Origin: Aquisphaera insulae
Lineage (GTDB): Bacteria > Planctomycetota > Planctomycetia > Isosphaerales > Isosphaeraceae
Reading direction: 5' to 3'
DNA length: 35,789 nucleotides
NCBI RefSeq assembly: GCF_011064615.1
Contig: NZ_JAALJH010000089.1
Span: 1 to 35,789, forward strand
The notes below the pieces were generated by a model, which saw only the letters and a list, made by a program, of their open reading frames with translations, was not told the origin of the DNA and searched no databases. Shown one piece after another: positions 25,409-33,572 of this stretch. The position numbers and the translations under genes were made by a program. Every line of letters begins with the position of its first letter. The stretch's first letter is position 1.

Positions 25409-27243
25409 TCCGGGGAGAATCAGGCTTGGCGACCGAGGCAACGACCGCTCGACACTCCAGCCAGGCGCCGGCCGCCGCGCCCGCGGGCGGCACATCTCCG
25501 TCGGCCTCGCCGGCGGAACCCGGCGCCTCGATCTTCGTCTGGGGAATCTGGGCATGCCATCTCCTGGCGACGCTCGTCTTCGTGGCCCGATTCGGGCCGG
25601 ACGTGCCCCTCTGGGATGATTACGCGGTCATCCCGCAGCTCTGCGGCGAGAAGCCCGTGACCCTGAGCTGGCTCTGGTCACAGCACTCGGAGCACCAGAT
25701 TCCGCTCGCCCGGCTGATCCTCCTGGCGAGCTTCTGGGCCACCGGGGGGAGCCCACGGCCGGTGATGTTCCTCATGGCCGGGCTCCTCGGCCTCCTCGCC
25801 GCTCTGCTCATCCACGCGGCGCGCATGGCTCGCGGCGCGACCACCTACCACGACGCGATGCTGCCGATCGTGCTTTTGAGCCTGGGTCATCATGCCAATC
25901 TCCTGTGGGCCATCCAGGTGACGTATGTGCTCCCGGTCTTCCTGCTCGGGGCGATCCTCTCGCTCGTCGCCGCGACGCGATCGGCCCCGGGCATGGGGGC
26001 GATGGTCGTGGCCGCGGCCTGCCTGACCTTGATGCCGCTCTGCAACGCGGGGGGACTTGCATTCGTCCCCGCCCTGGCGGGCTGGTTCTGGGCGACGGCC
26101 GCCGGGATGCTCATTCGGCGAGGCCCCGCGGGCCGGCCTCGAGCGGCGATCCTCGCGCTCTTGCCGGTCCCGGCCCTCATCCTCGCGGTGCTCTATTTCC
26201 GCGGCTACGTCTCGCCTCCGCACCATGCGGCGCCGGGCGGGCCCGCCGCGGCGATCCGGACCACGGCCCAGTTCCTCGGGATGAGCCTGGGGGCGCCGGG
26301 GGCGAGCCTCTGGCCCTGGTCGGGCATCCTGGCGGTGGTCATGCTCATGGGGGCGGTCGCGACGCTCGGCTATGCCTGGTGTGTCCGGCCGGAGGAACGT
26401 GCTCGGGTCGAAGGGCTGCTCTGCGTCCTGGGGGCCGTCGCCTCGCTGGCGATCGGCTCCGGCTGGGGCCGTTCCGGTGAGGACGTACTCGCCGGGCTCC
26501 AGTCGCGCTACACGACCCTGGCCATCCCGGCGATCCTGGCCTCCTACCTCGCGTTCTCGGTCTACGGCACGCGGGTCACCCGGCGGCTGATCCCGGCGAT
26601 CATGGGGACGATCGCGACCGTCCTGATCTGGCCCAACGTCCAGGAGGGGCTGAAGGCCGGGCAACGCGCTGGGGAGCAGTCGGCCGCCTTCGACCGCGAC
26701 CTTGCCGCGGGCACGCCCGCTTTCCGGCTCGTCCGGAAGTACTCCCCCTTCCTCCACCCGTCCCAGCAAGACCTCAGGCGCTCGCTCGAGAGCCTCCATC
26801 ACGCGGGGATCGGCAAGTTCCGCGCGCTCCGCGACGACCCGACGTTCCAGGAGCAGCCGATCGCCCTCTCCCCGGCGGAGCTGCGGCTGGCGAGATGGGA
26901 CGGCAAGACGATCGAGGCGACCGGGCCGGATCCCTGGGTCCGGTTCGACCTGGCCGCGCCCACGCCTGTATACGGCATCCGGATCCGCTATGATCACGAG
27001 AACTCCGATGGGACGCCGGCGCGGTTCCGACTCGCCTGGCGACGTCCGGGCCAGCGCGACTTCCCCGAAGACCAGCAGTACGGCAACTGGAATCTCCCGA
27101 GCGGCCGCGGGCTGGAAACGACCGTCTGGGTCGATGACGTCGTCTCGCAGCTCCGGATCCAGCCCGACAATCGGCCCTGCAAGTTCACGATCGAGTCGTT
27201 GACCCTCCTGAAGCCCCCCGGACCCGATCGCGAGGCCCCCTGA
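25405..27243 (+). CDS. Polytopic membrane protein, possibly GT-C-fold, with C-terminal beta-sandwich-like domain
   Basis: A 612-residue protein not recognised by name. A Ser/Ala/Pro-rich N-terminal 40 residues precede about ten membrane segments (first at 43-62). The first loop carries DDYA (71-74), then HSEHQIPLAR (94-103). Acidic residues in the first loop are typical of GT-C glycosyltransferases, which use lipid-linked sugars, but that is only an analogy. The last 120 residues look soluble, with a pattern reminiscent of a discoidin/carbohydrate-binding domain (WVRFDLAAPTPVYGIRIRYD). The ATG overlaps the recN stop. The next gene, one base after the stop, encodes a related protein, so the two may act together in surface glycan or polymer handling. 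Confidence 0.72.
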   Translation: MIRGESGLATEATTARHSSQAPAAAPAGGTSPSASPAEPGASIFVWGIWACHLLATLVFVARFGPDVPLWDDYAVIPQLCGEKPVTLSWLWSQHSEHQIPLARLILLASFWATGGSPRPVMFLMAGLLGLLAALLIHAARMARGATTYHDAMLPIVLLSLGHHANLLWAIQVTYVLPVFLLGAILSLVAATRSAPGMGAMVVAAACLTLMPLCNAGGLAFVPALAGWFWATAAGMLIRRGPAGRPRAAILALLPVPALILAVLYFRGYVSPPHHAAPGGPAAAIRTTAQFLGMSLGAPGASLWPWSGILAVVMLMGAVATLGYAWCVRPEERARVEGLLCVLGAVASLAIGSGWGRSGEDVLAGLQSRYTTLAIPAILASYLAFSVYGTRVTRRLIPAIMGTIATVLIWPNVQEGLKAGQRAGEQSAAFDRDLAAGTPAFRLVRKYSPFLHPSQQDLRRSLESLHHAGIGKFRALRDDPTFQEQPIALSPAELRLARWDGKTIEATGPDPWVRFDLAAPTPVYGIRIRYDHENSDGTPARFRLAWRRPGQRDFPEDQQYGNWNLPSGRGLETTVWVDDVVSQLRIQPDNRPCKFTIESLTLLKPPGPDREAP

Positions 27244-27244
27244 C

Positions 27245-28945
27245 GTGAGCAAGATCCGGCCCCGGGGGATTCGATCCGCGGTCATGGCGTGGCTGGCTCG
27301 ACCGCTCGACCGCCCGGGCTTCCTGTGCCTGGTCGTCCTGATCCTGGCCGCGCCCGGGTTCCTCTTCTTCGCGCCGGTCGGACTGCCGGGGTCGGCCCAT
27401 GTGCCGCGGAATCCGCTGGCGATCTACCGCCTCTACAGCGACGACTTCGCCTACCTCGGGGCCTCGCGGACGCTCGCCCGCACGGCCTCCAATCTGTTCG
27501 TGCCCCACAACACCCACGTCGTGCCCGCATGGCGCGTCGTGACCTGGGCCCTGGTCGCCTGGTCGGGGCGGCTCGCCAAACTGCCCGAGGTCCTGGCCGA
27601 GGCGGCCTTCGGAATCCTCGTGGCCGTCATGCTCCTCATGGGTCGCCTCGTTGCCAGGGAGACGGGCCGGCCCGCGCTGGGCCTGGCGTCGATGGTGGTC
27701 GTCGGGGCCACCTCGGTGATGGCCTCGCCGGCATGCTGGTATTCCTCGGGGCAGACGCTCTGGGCGGCCTTCGGGGTCCTCGGGGCGCTCTGGTACGCCC
27801 AGTGCTGGCGGCGATCTCCGTCGATCGGGGCCCTGCCGCTGATGGGCCTGTCGGCGATGTTCGCCGGCTGGTGCTGGACGATCGGCCACATGGCCGGCCC
27901 GGTGGCCTCGGTCTACCTCTGGCTCGATGGCCGGAGGCGTTGCCGGCTGGCGGCGGCCGTGCCGCTCGGCGCCTCGATCCTCGCGGTCCTGATCAGCGTG
28001 GCCTTCGGGGCCAGGCACGTCGACAGCACGGTCAGCTTCCACGGAAGGACCACGAAGGAGGCCGCGAAACCCGTCGAGGGCCTGCTCCACACGGGCCAGG
28101 CCATCCCGGAGAACCTGATCCTGGGCAACCTCGGCCTCAAGGCCCAGACGACCGCGACCCAGGGCCTGACGATCACCGCGGCGATCGTCGGCATCTGGGC
28201 CTTCGGACGATTGAGGAGGGGGGGCCTCGCCGCCTTCAATCCGCTCGAATGCGCGGGGCTGTCGCTCGTCTTCGGGAGTTACCTGGTCGAATGGACGGTC
28301 CGCGGCTACATGCCGTTCCGCTACCTCCGTACGATCAACATGGGGATGATCGTCCCCTGGTACGACGTCGTCCCGCAGGTTGGCGCCGTGCTCTTCGCCG
28401 CGGGGTGGATCGCCGGCCCGCGCGGGCCGGCGGCGGGCCGCGCGGCCATGAAACGCCTCGATGCCCTCGCCGTGATCGGCCTGCTGTCGGTCCTGATGGT
28501 CCTGAATCAGCCGCGCGTCGATCGGCTCTGGCGGAACTGGGTGCCCCCTTCGCTGCCGGCCGAGACGAAGATGTTCCCGATCCAGTCCCTCCAGACGATG
28601 CGTGCTCATATCATCCTACTGGACCGGGCCGCCTGGCAGCGCCGCGCGCTGAGCCGGCTGGACCAGGCCCAGGAGCTGGCGTCCCGGATGGGCATCGGCC
28701 TGGCGACGATCCGCGAGGCCTTCGGCCGGGTCGACGCCCCGGAGCTGCCCGACGTCTACGACGCCGCGCTCCTGCTCGACCTGCCGCGGGAGGGTCGGAA
28801 AGTCGATCTCGATCAGGTTCGACGGACGCTCGGACCGTACCTCCAGAAGGAGCCTCCGCCCCGTCCCGCATGGCTGCCGCCCGGAGAGATCTGGCCCCCG
28901 CCGGACATGCCCCACTGGTCGGAGACCGACGTGGACGCGCCCTGA
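27245..28945 (+). CDS. Polytopic membrane protein sharing a motif with its upstream neighbour
   Basis: A 566-residue protein with about ten membrane segments (first at 24-44). After the first segment it has DDFA (66-69) then HNTHVVPAWR (88-97). This matches the upstream protein's DDYA and HSEHQIPLAR in order and spacing, so the two are probably diverged paralogues. It lacks the C-terminal beta-rich domain; its soluble tail is helical, with a Pro-rich end. The GTG start at 27245 is one base after the preceding stop, with only a weak GCGAGG before it, so translation is likely coupled. Function unknown; a GT-C-like transferase is one option. The gene ends convergent with dnaB. Confidence 0.7.
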   Translation: MSKIRPRGIRSAVMAWLARPLDRPGFLCLVVLILAAPGFLFFAPVGLPGSAHVPRNPLAIYRLYSDDFAYLGASRTLARTASNLFVPHNTHVVPAWRVVTWALVAWSGRLAKLPEVLAEAAFGILVAVMLLMGRLVARETGRPALGLASMVVVGATSVMASPACWYSSGQTLWAAFGVLGALWYAQCWRRSPSIGALPLMGLSAMFAGWCWTIGHMAGPVASVYLWLDGRRRCRLAAAVPLGASILAVLISVAFGARHVDSTVSFHGRTTKEAAKPVEGLLHTGQAIPENLILGNLGLKAQTTATQGLTITAAIVGIWAFGRLRRGGLAAFNPLECAGLSLVFGSYLVEWTVRGYMPFRYLRTINMGMIVPWYDVVPQVGAVLFAAGWIAGPRGPAAGRAAMKRLDALAVIGLLSVLMVLNQPRVDRLWRNWVPPSLPAETKMFPIQSLQTMRAHIILLDRAAWQRRALSRLDQAQELASRMGIGLATIREAFGRVDAPELPDVYDAALLLDLPREGRKVDLDQVRRTLGPYLQKEPPPRPAWLPPGEIWPPPDMPHWSETDVDAP

Positions 28946-28997
28946 ACGATTCGATTCCCGACCGAAACCGCGGACGGGGATCGCCCGCGACGCTTGC

Positions 28998-30440
28998 TCA
29001 GAACGGGCTCCCCTCGTCGGGCATAGGCTCGGCGATGGTGGACAGGTTCTCGAAGCGGGTGAGCTTGTTGAGGAAGGTCAGCTTCGCCGTGCCCGTCGGC
29101 CCGTTCCGGTTCTTGGCCACGATCACCTCGGCGATGCCCGGCTGGTCGTTGGGGTCGTAATACTCGGGGCGATGGAGCAGCAGGACCATGTCCGCGTCCT
29201 GCTCGATGGCCCCCGACTCGCGGAGGTCGGCCATCCGCGGGCGGCGGTCCTCGCGGTTCTCGACGCCCCGGTTGAGCTGGGAGAGGGCGATGACCGGGAC
29301 GTGCAGCTCGCGGGCGAGCGTCTTGAGCCGCCGGCTGATCTTGGCGATCTGCTCCTGGCGGCTGTCCCGGCTCTCCTCGGCGTCGATGAGCTGGATGTAG
29401 TCCACGACGATCAGCCCCAGCTCCTGCCGGAGCTTGAGGCGGCGGGCCATCGCCGTGATCTGGAGCATGTTCCGCGCGGGGGTGTCGTCGATGAAGATCG
29501 GCGTCCCTTCCATCTCGTGATAGGCCTTCGCCAGCTTGTTCAGCTCCCGGTAGTCGAGCCCCTGGCCGGTCCGCAGCTTGTGGCCGTCGACCCGCGACCG
29601 CGCGCACAGGAGCCGCTCGCCGATCTCCTGATTTCCCATCTCCAGGCTGACGATGAGCGTCGCGATCCCGCAGTTAATCGCCGCATGATCACATATATTC
29701 AACATCATGGCCGTCTTGCCCATGCTGGGGCGGGCGGCGATGATCACGAGCTGGTCGGCGTGGAAGCCGTTGGTGAGGTCGTCCAGGTTGAAGAACCCGG
29801 AGGCCACCCCGGACACCGGGTGCTTCTCCTCGGCCCGCTTCGAGATCAGCGTCATCGCCCTCTCGAGGACCGACTTGATCTCGTGGGTCTCCCCCTTGAT
29901 CTGGTCCTCGGCGATCGCGAAGATCCGCTTCTCCGCCGACTCGAGGAGCTGCTGGGCGGTGTACAGGTTGGAATAGCCGTCGCGGATGATGTCCGTCGCG
30001 CCCTCGATGAGCTGGCGGCTGATCGATTTCTGGCGGACGATCTCGGCGTGGTACTTCGTGTTGGCCGCGTGCGGGACGCTGTTGGCGATCTCCAGCAGCA
30101 GCTCGTCCCCGCCGATCTGCTTGTACTGATCCCGGCGCTCGAGCTCGTCGGCGAGCGTCAGGGCGTCGATCCCCTTGCCCAGGTCGTACAGGTCGCGGAT
30201 CGCTCTGTAGACAACCTGGTGCGAGTCCCGGTAGAAGTCCTCCACGTTGAGGAACGAGACGATGTCGTGCAGGACCTCGTTGTCCAGCAGGATGCCGCCC
30301 AGCACCGATCGCTCCGCATCCAGGTTCTGGGGCGGCAGGTGATCGCTGAGCGACCCGCCCGCCGACTTGGGGAAGGGGATGTTCCCATTGCCCGAGCCCA
30401 TCTTGTTCCCACCATATCCGGGTGCTGGTACCGAAGCCAT
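28998..30440 (-). CDS. dnaB: Replicative DNA helicase DnaB
   Basis: DnaB is the hexameric helicase that unwinds DNA at the fork. The 480-residue protein has the N-terminal domain (PPQNLDAERSVLGGILLDN), the linker region and a RecA-like ATPase domain. The latter shows Walker A ARPSMGKT, Walker B LGLIVVDYIQLI, the Q-motif region LSQLNRGVENR, and RPRMADLRESGAIEQDADMV. No intein interrupts these motifs. The start at 30440 has GGGGGAG about 11 bases upstream; the N-terminus begins with a Gly/Ser-rich stretch of 20 residues before the conserved domain. It is the last gene of the rplY-to-dnaB cluster, with a 335-base gap before it, so it may have its own promoter. Confidence 0.97.
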   Translation of the reverse strand: MASVPAPGYGGNKMGSGNGNIPFPKSAGGSLSDHLPPQNLDAERSVLGGILLDNEVLHDIVSFLNVEDFYRDSHQVVYRAIRDLYDLGKGIDALTLADELERRDQYKQIGGDELLLEIANSVPHAANTKYHAEIVRQKSISRQLIEGATDIIRDGYSNLYTAQQLLESAEKRIFAIAEDQIKGETHEIKSVLERAMTLISKRAEEKHPVSGVASGFFNLDDLTNGFHADQLVIIAARPSMGKTAMMLNICDHAAINCGIATLIVSLEMGNQEIGERLLCARSRVDGHKLRTGQGLDYRELNKLAKAYHEMEGTPIFIDDTPARNMLQITAMARRLKLRQELGLIVVDYIQLIDAEESRDSRQEQIAKISRRLKTLARELHVPVIALSQLNRGVENREDRRPRMADLRESGAIEQDADMVLLLHRPEYYDPNDQPGIAEVIVAKNRNGPTGTAKLTFLNKLTRFENLSTIAEPMPDEGSPF

Positions 30441-30775
30441 GCTGCGTCGAACTCCCCCTCTATGCCATCATCCGACCACCCACCATCGACTTCGACGGGT
30501 CGCCGATCTCTGAACAATCGTATCGGTTTCCGGGGGTCCGCTCCATCGCGAAAAGTCATCGAAAGGGAGAAGCCGGCGAGAAGCCGAGGGATTTCGATCG
30601 ATTCGGCGGGATATGAGGAGTGATCTGCCCCCCGCGCGGAGGGAAGTCCCGGGAACGAGCGGTTAAGGCAGGGTGGACGCATCCGGCCAGGTGGCCCGGG
30701 ACGAGGGTTCGAAATGAAGGAGGCGAGCTTGCGGCCCGCCTCCCTTCGTCGAGATCGGTTGATAGCCCGAGGGCA
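30441..30775. other. Gap between rplI and dnaB
   Basis: No gene is seen in these 335 bases. A hairpin at 30719-30743 may end the rplI transcript. The rest, including AT-richer DNA near 30510-30620, would carry a separate dnaB promoter, which I could not pinpoint. Confidence 0.5.
30719..30743 (-). terminator. Candidate terminator after rplI
   Basis: GGAGGCGAGC (30719-30728) pairs with GCCCGCCTCC (30734-30743) with one A-C mismatch and a five-base loop. On the minus strand it lies 33 bases after the rplI stop and is followed by TTCATTTC, a weak T-rich stretch. Confidence 0.45.
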
Positions 30776-31429
30776 TCAGTCGCCGGTTTCCTCGGTGTGG
30801 GTCGGCACGACCCAGAGCTTGGCCTCGGTCTCGATGTCCTGACCCAGGACGACGCGGATCGTGTAGAACCCCAGGTCCTTGAGCGGGCCCTCGATGCGGA
30901 CGTTGTCGGTCTCGACCGGGAAGCCCGCGGCCTTGAGCGCCGCGGCGATCTGATCGGCGTTGACCGATCCGTAGAGGTGCCCTTCCTCGTTGGCGTTGGC
31001 CTCGATCGAGATCGTCCGCTGGGAGATCTGGGCCCCCAGGTTCTGGAGATCGGCGCGGCGAGCTTCCTCGAGCTGGCGGAGCCGCTCGCGGTGCTTCTCG
31101 ACGATCCGGAGGTTGTGCGGCGTGGCGAAGGTGGCCAGGCCCTGGGGCAGGAGGTAGTTCCGGGCGAAGCCCGGCTTAACCTTGACGAGCTCGCCGGTCT
31201 GGCCGACGTGGGTCACCGACTGGGTAAGCAGGACCGAAATGTGTCCGTCCTTGGCGCGGAGCGGATGGTTCTTCCTCCGCTCGACGCCGGGCTGGCGGGG
31301 TGCATTGACGAGCGCCGCGGCGCTCGCATGGGGAGTGACGTGAGACTTCCCGGTCCCCTTCTTGGCCGACCCCTTGGCCTTGGCCTTCGTCTTGGTCTTT
31401 CCGCCCGAGGAACTCGCTGTCTTGGCCAT
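30776..31429 (-). CDS. rplI: Ribosomal protein bL9 with N-terminal extension
   Basis: bL9 binds 23S rRNA at the base of the L1 stalk and stabilises the reading frame. The conserved protein begins near residue 63 (HISVLLTQSVTHVGQTGELV then KVKPGFARNYLLPQGLA), followed by the long connecting helix and the C-terminal domain (LYGSVNADQIAAALKAAGF). The first 62 residues are an extra Lys/Ala/Ser/Thr-rich extension, disordered and basic. The ATG at 31429 has GAGGGGG nearby, supporting translation of the extension; no better start lies next to the conserved domain. It sits 193 bases after ssb, a gap too short for rpsR, which usually lies between them. Confidence 0.94.
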   Translation of the reverse strand: MAKTASSSGGKTKTKAKAKGSAKKGTGKSHVTPHASAAALVNAPRQPGVERRKNHPLRAKDGHISVLLTQSVTHVGQTGELVKVKPGFARNYLLPQGLATFATPHNLRIVEKHRERLRQLEEARRADLQNLGAQISQRTISIEANANEEGHLYGSVNADQIAAALKAAGFPVETDNVRIEGPLKDLGFYTIRVVLGQDIETEAKLWVVPTHTEETGD

Positions 31430-31622
31430 GAAAGGGCCCCCTCGAAATCAATGCGTGGAAGCGGGCGATGGGCCCCACCCAGGTACTACCCCGTTCGCGG
31501 ACCGACCCGGACCCGTTCGACGATATCGCGTTGGACGCAATTTGTGGAGAGTAACGATTTAAGCGGATCCGGCCGGTCCGGCCAAGCGGTGCATTTGTGC
31601 GCCTGGCCGGCCCCAAATCCAG

Positions 31623-32171
31623 TCAGAACGGAATGTCATCCTCTTCCTGCTCGGGCTCGGCGGCGGGCCGACTGGTGCGAGGGCCCGCCGAGTAGCCGCC
31701 GCGCCCCGCACCGGCACCCGCGCCGTTGGCCGGGCTGGGGGACGAGGACCGACGCGGGGCCGGCTCGCGGGCGGGAGCGGGAGCCGAAGCCCCGTCCTCG
31801 TCGCCATAGTCGCCGCCTCCGCCGCCGGAGTCGGACCGCCGGGAGTCGAGGAACTGGACCCGATCGGCGTGGACGCGGATCTTCTCCCGCTTCTGGCCGG
31901 TCGTCTTGTCCTCCCAGGTGTCCATCTTCAGGGAGCCTTCCACATGGATCTGGCTCCCCTTCCGCAGGTACTGGCAGCAGTTCTCCGCCGCCCGGTCCCA
32001 GACCGTCACGTCGATGAACAGCGTTTCCTCGCGCCGACTCCCTTCGCGGTCGGTCCAGCCGCGGCTGGTCGCCATCCGGAGCTCCGCGACGGCCGTGCCG
32101 CCGGGGGTCCGCCGCAGCTCGGGGTCGAACGTCAGTCGACCCATGAGAAAAACCTTGTTCAAGTCGGCCAT
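31623..32171 (-). CDS. ssb: Single-stranded DNA-binding protein
   Basis: SSB coats single-stranded DNA in replication and repair. The 182-residue protein has an OB fold at about 1-110 (MADLNKVFLMGRLTFDPELR, WDRAAENCCQYLRKGSQIHV), then a flexible Gly/Arg/Ala/Pro-rich linker. It ends in the acidic tip EEDDIPF, which recruits partner proteins. The ATG at 32171 follows AAAGGAA. A strong intrinsic terminator lies between rpsF and ssb, so ssb probably has its own promoter in the 172-base gap; an AT-rich segment there (32255-32290) is the likely place. Confidence 0.97.
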   Translation of the reverse strand: MADLNKVFLMGRLTFDPELRRTPGGTAVAELRMATSRGWTDREGSRREETLFIDVTVWDRAAENCCQYLRKGSQIHVEGSLKMDTWEDKTTGQKREKIRVHADRVQFLDSRRSDSGGGGGDYGDEDGASAPAPAREPAPRRSSSPSPANGAGAGAGRGGYSAGPRTSRPAAEPEQEEDDIPF

Positions 32172-32294
32172 CGCTGCGTTCCTTTCTCGACCGCCTACCC
32201 GCCGAACCCGTGGGAAGATACCTCGGACACGGAAATCCAGGGAACCACGATCTCACTTCAAAACTAAACGCTTGTTCCCTAGATTGCAAGGACG

Positions 32295-32317
32295 AAAACC
32301 GCCGGAATCTCCGGCGG
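32295..32317 (-). terminator. Intrinsic terminator between rpsF and ssb
   Basis: On the minus strand a perfect eight-base stem, CCGCCGGA with TCCGGCGG (32299-32317), and a three-base loop are followed directly by TTTT. It lies 27 bases after the rpsF stop. This is the best-formed terminator in the window and would separate rpsF from ssb, or act as an attenuator allowing part read-through. Confidence 0.75.
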
Positions 32318-32343
32318 CGGCAGGCGTAACCGGCAGGAGCCGA

Positions 32344-32751
32344 TCAGTCGTCGCGGCGGCGGCGGCGGGGGCGATCGTCGCCGTCTTCGTCTCCACCCTC
32401 CTCGGCATCGACGTTCGGGTTCGAGGTCATCGCCTGGTTGACCAGGTGCTCCTCGAGCTTGGTCGGGACCTTGAGGATGAGCTCGCGGAGGATGAGGTCG
32501 CTCAGGTGGCAGTCCGCGACGATCTCCTTCAGGTGCGAGCCGTCGGTCTTGAAGTAGGTGAGGAGGTACGTCCCCTTCTTGTGCCCCTCGACCGCGTAGG
32601 CGAGCCGGCGCTCGTCCCACTGGCGGCTGGCCACGATCTCGGAGCTGTGCTTGGTGAGGATGTCGTGGACGTGCTTGACGGTGTCGTCCCAGGCCGCGGC
32701 GGCCTTGGTGCTGTCGAGCAGGAACATCCCTTCGTACGTTTGAACGGCCAA
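32344..32751 (-). CDS. rpsF: Ribosomal protein bS6
   Basis: bS6 pairs with bS18 on the 30S platform. The 135-residue protein begins with the family's strand (VQTYEGMFLLDS) and contains WDERRLAYAVEGHKKGTYLL and a LYTYF-like strand, then LSDLILRELILKV. A long acidic and then Arg-rich tail follows (EEGGDEDGDDRPRRRRRDD). The start is TTG at 32751, supported by GGAGG eight bases upstream; no ATG or GTG fits. It lies between pth (135 bases upstream) and a terminator. The bS18 partner gene, usually in this operon, is absent. Confidence 0.95.
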   Translation of the reverse strand: MAVQTYEGMFLLDSTKAAAAWDDTVKHVHDILTKHSSEIVASRQWDERRLAYAVEGHKKGTYLLTYFKTDGSHLKEIVADCHLSDLILRELILKVPTKLEEHLVNQAMTSNPNVDAEEGGDEDGDDRPRRRRRDD

Positions 32752-32886
32752 GTGCGAGTCCTCCAGGGCAGATGTCGAATCGCGTCGTCTTCGTGTTCGT
32801 TCGGGTCGCGAACGAGTGAGTTCGGCCAGCGGGTCGTGTCGGTTGGTTGATTGATTGGTCGTGGGTTGCCGGAGCCTCGTCGCGGT

Positions 32887-33471
32887 TCACGGCTTCCCCG
32901 GCGAGATCCCATTGAACCGGTTCATCGCGGCCTCGGTCCCCTGGGAGATCCAGACGGCCACGGCCTGGCTGGCGAGGATCAGGGCGTCGTCGATGGCGGC
33001 TCGCTCGGTGCTGCGGAAGCGACTGAGCACGTAGTCGGCGGCATCGCTCTCGCCATTGTCGCCGATGCCGATGCGGAGCCTGGCGTACTGTTCGGTCCCG
33101 AGGTGGGAGTTGATGTCCCGGAGGCCCTTTTGGCCCCCGTCGGATCCGCCGGGGCGGATCCGGATCTTCCCCACGGGGAGATTCAGGTCGTCGCAGACGA
33201 CCAGCAGGTCGGCCGGCTCGAGCTTGTAGAAGCGGAGGGCCTGGCCGACCGACCGGCCGCTCAGGTTCATGAACGTCTCGGGCTTGAGCAGCAGGACCCG
33301 CCGATAGTCGATCTCGGCCTCGGCGAGCTGCCCCTCGAACTTGCGGGAGAACGAGGCCCCGCGACCCCCGGCCGCGAGGCGATCGATCAGGTCGAAGCCG
33401 ATGTTGTGGCGGGTCGCCGCGTACTTGTTGCCGGGGTTCCCCAGGCCGACCACGAGCTTCAACGTTGCCAA
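32887..33471 (-). CDS. pth: Peptidyl-tRNA hydrolase
   Basis: Pth frees tRNA from peptidyl-tRNA that drops off the ribosome. The 194-residue protein has GLGNPGNKYAATRHNIGF with the substrate Asn12 and catalytic His22, then KPETFMNLSG and the Asp in CDDLNLPVGKIRIRPGG, matching the E. coli active-site layout. The start is TTG at 33471, with GGGAG eight bases upstream. It lies directly downstream of rplY, a pairing common in bacteria, with 101 bases between that contain a strong hairpin. Confidence 0.96.
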   Translation of the reverse strand: MATLKLVVGLGNPGNKYAATRHNIGFDLIDRLAAGGRGASFSRKFEGQLAEAEIDYRRVLLLKPETFMNLSGRSVGQALRFYKLEPADLLVVCDDLNLPVGKIRIRPGGSDGGQKGLRDINSHLGTEQYARLRIGIGDNGESDAADYVLSRFRSTERAAIDDALILASQAVAVWISQGTEAAMNRFNGISPGKP

Positions 33472-33519
33472 GGACGGAACTCCCGGCGGACGAGATCCGC
33501 GACCGGCGCCGGGCGGTCA

Positions 33520-33540
33520 GGAGGAGGGAAGCCCTCCTCC
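33520..33540 (-). terminator. Hairpin between rplY and pth, possible attenuator
   Basis: GGAGGAGGG (33520-33528) and CCCTCCTCC (33532-33540) form a perfect nine-base stem with a three-base loop. It lies 32 bases after the rplY stop. On the minus strand no T tract follows, so it may slow or partly stop transcription, or protect the 3' end of an rplY mRNA, rather than act as a simple terminator. Confidence 0.4.
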
Positions 33541-33572
33541 GGCCATGACGGCAAGCCCGAGGCCGCCCGCGA

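Noticed and set aside
31430..31622. rpsR between ssb and rplI
   Set aside because: The gap is too short for a normal bS18 and no frame in it carries bS18-like sequence.
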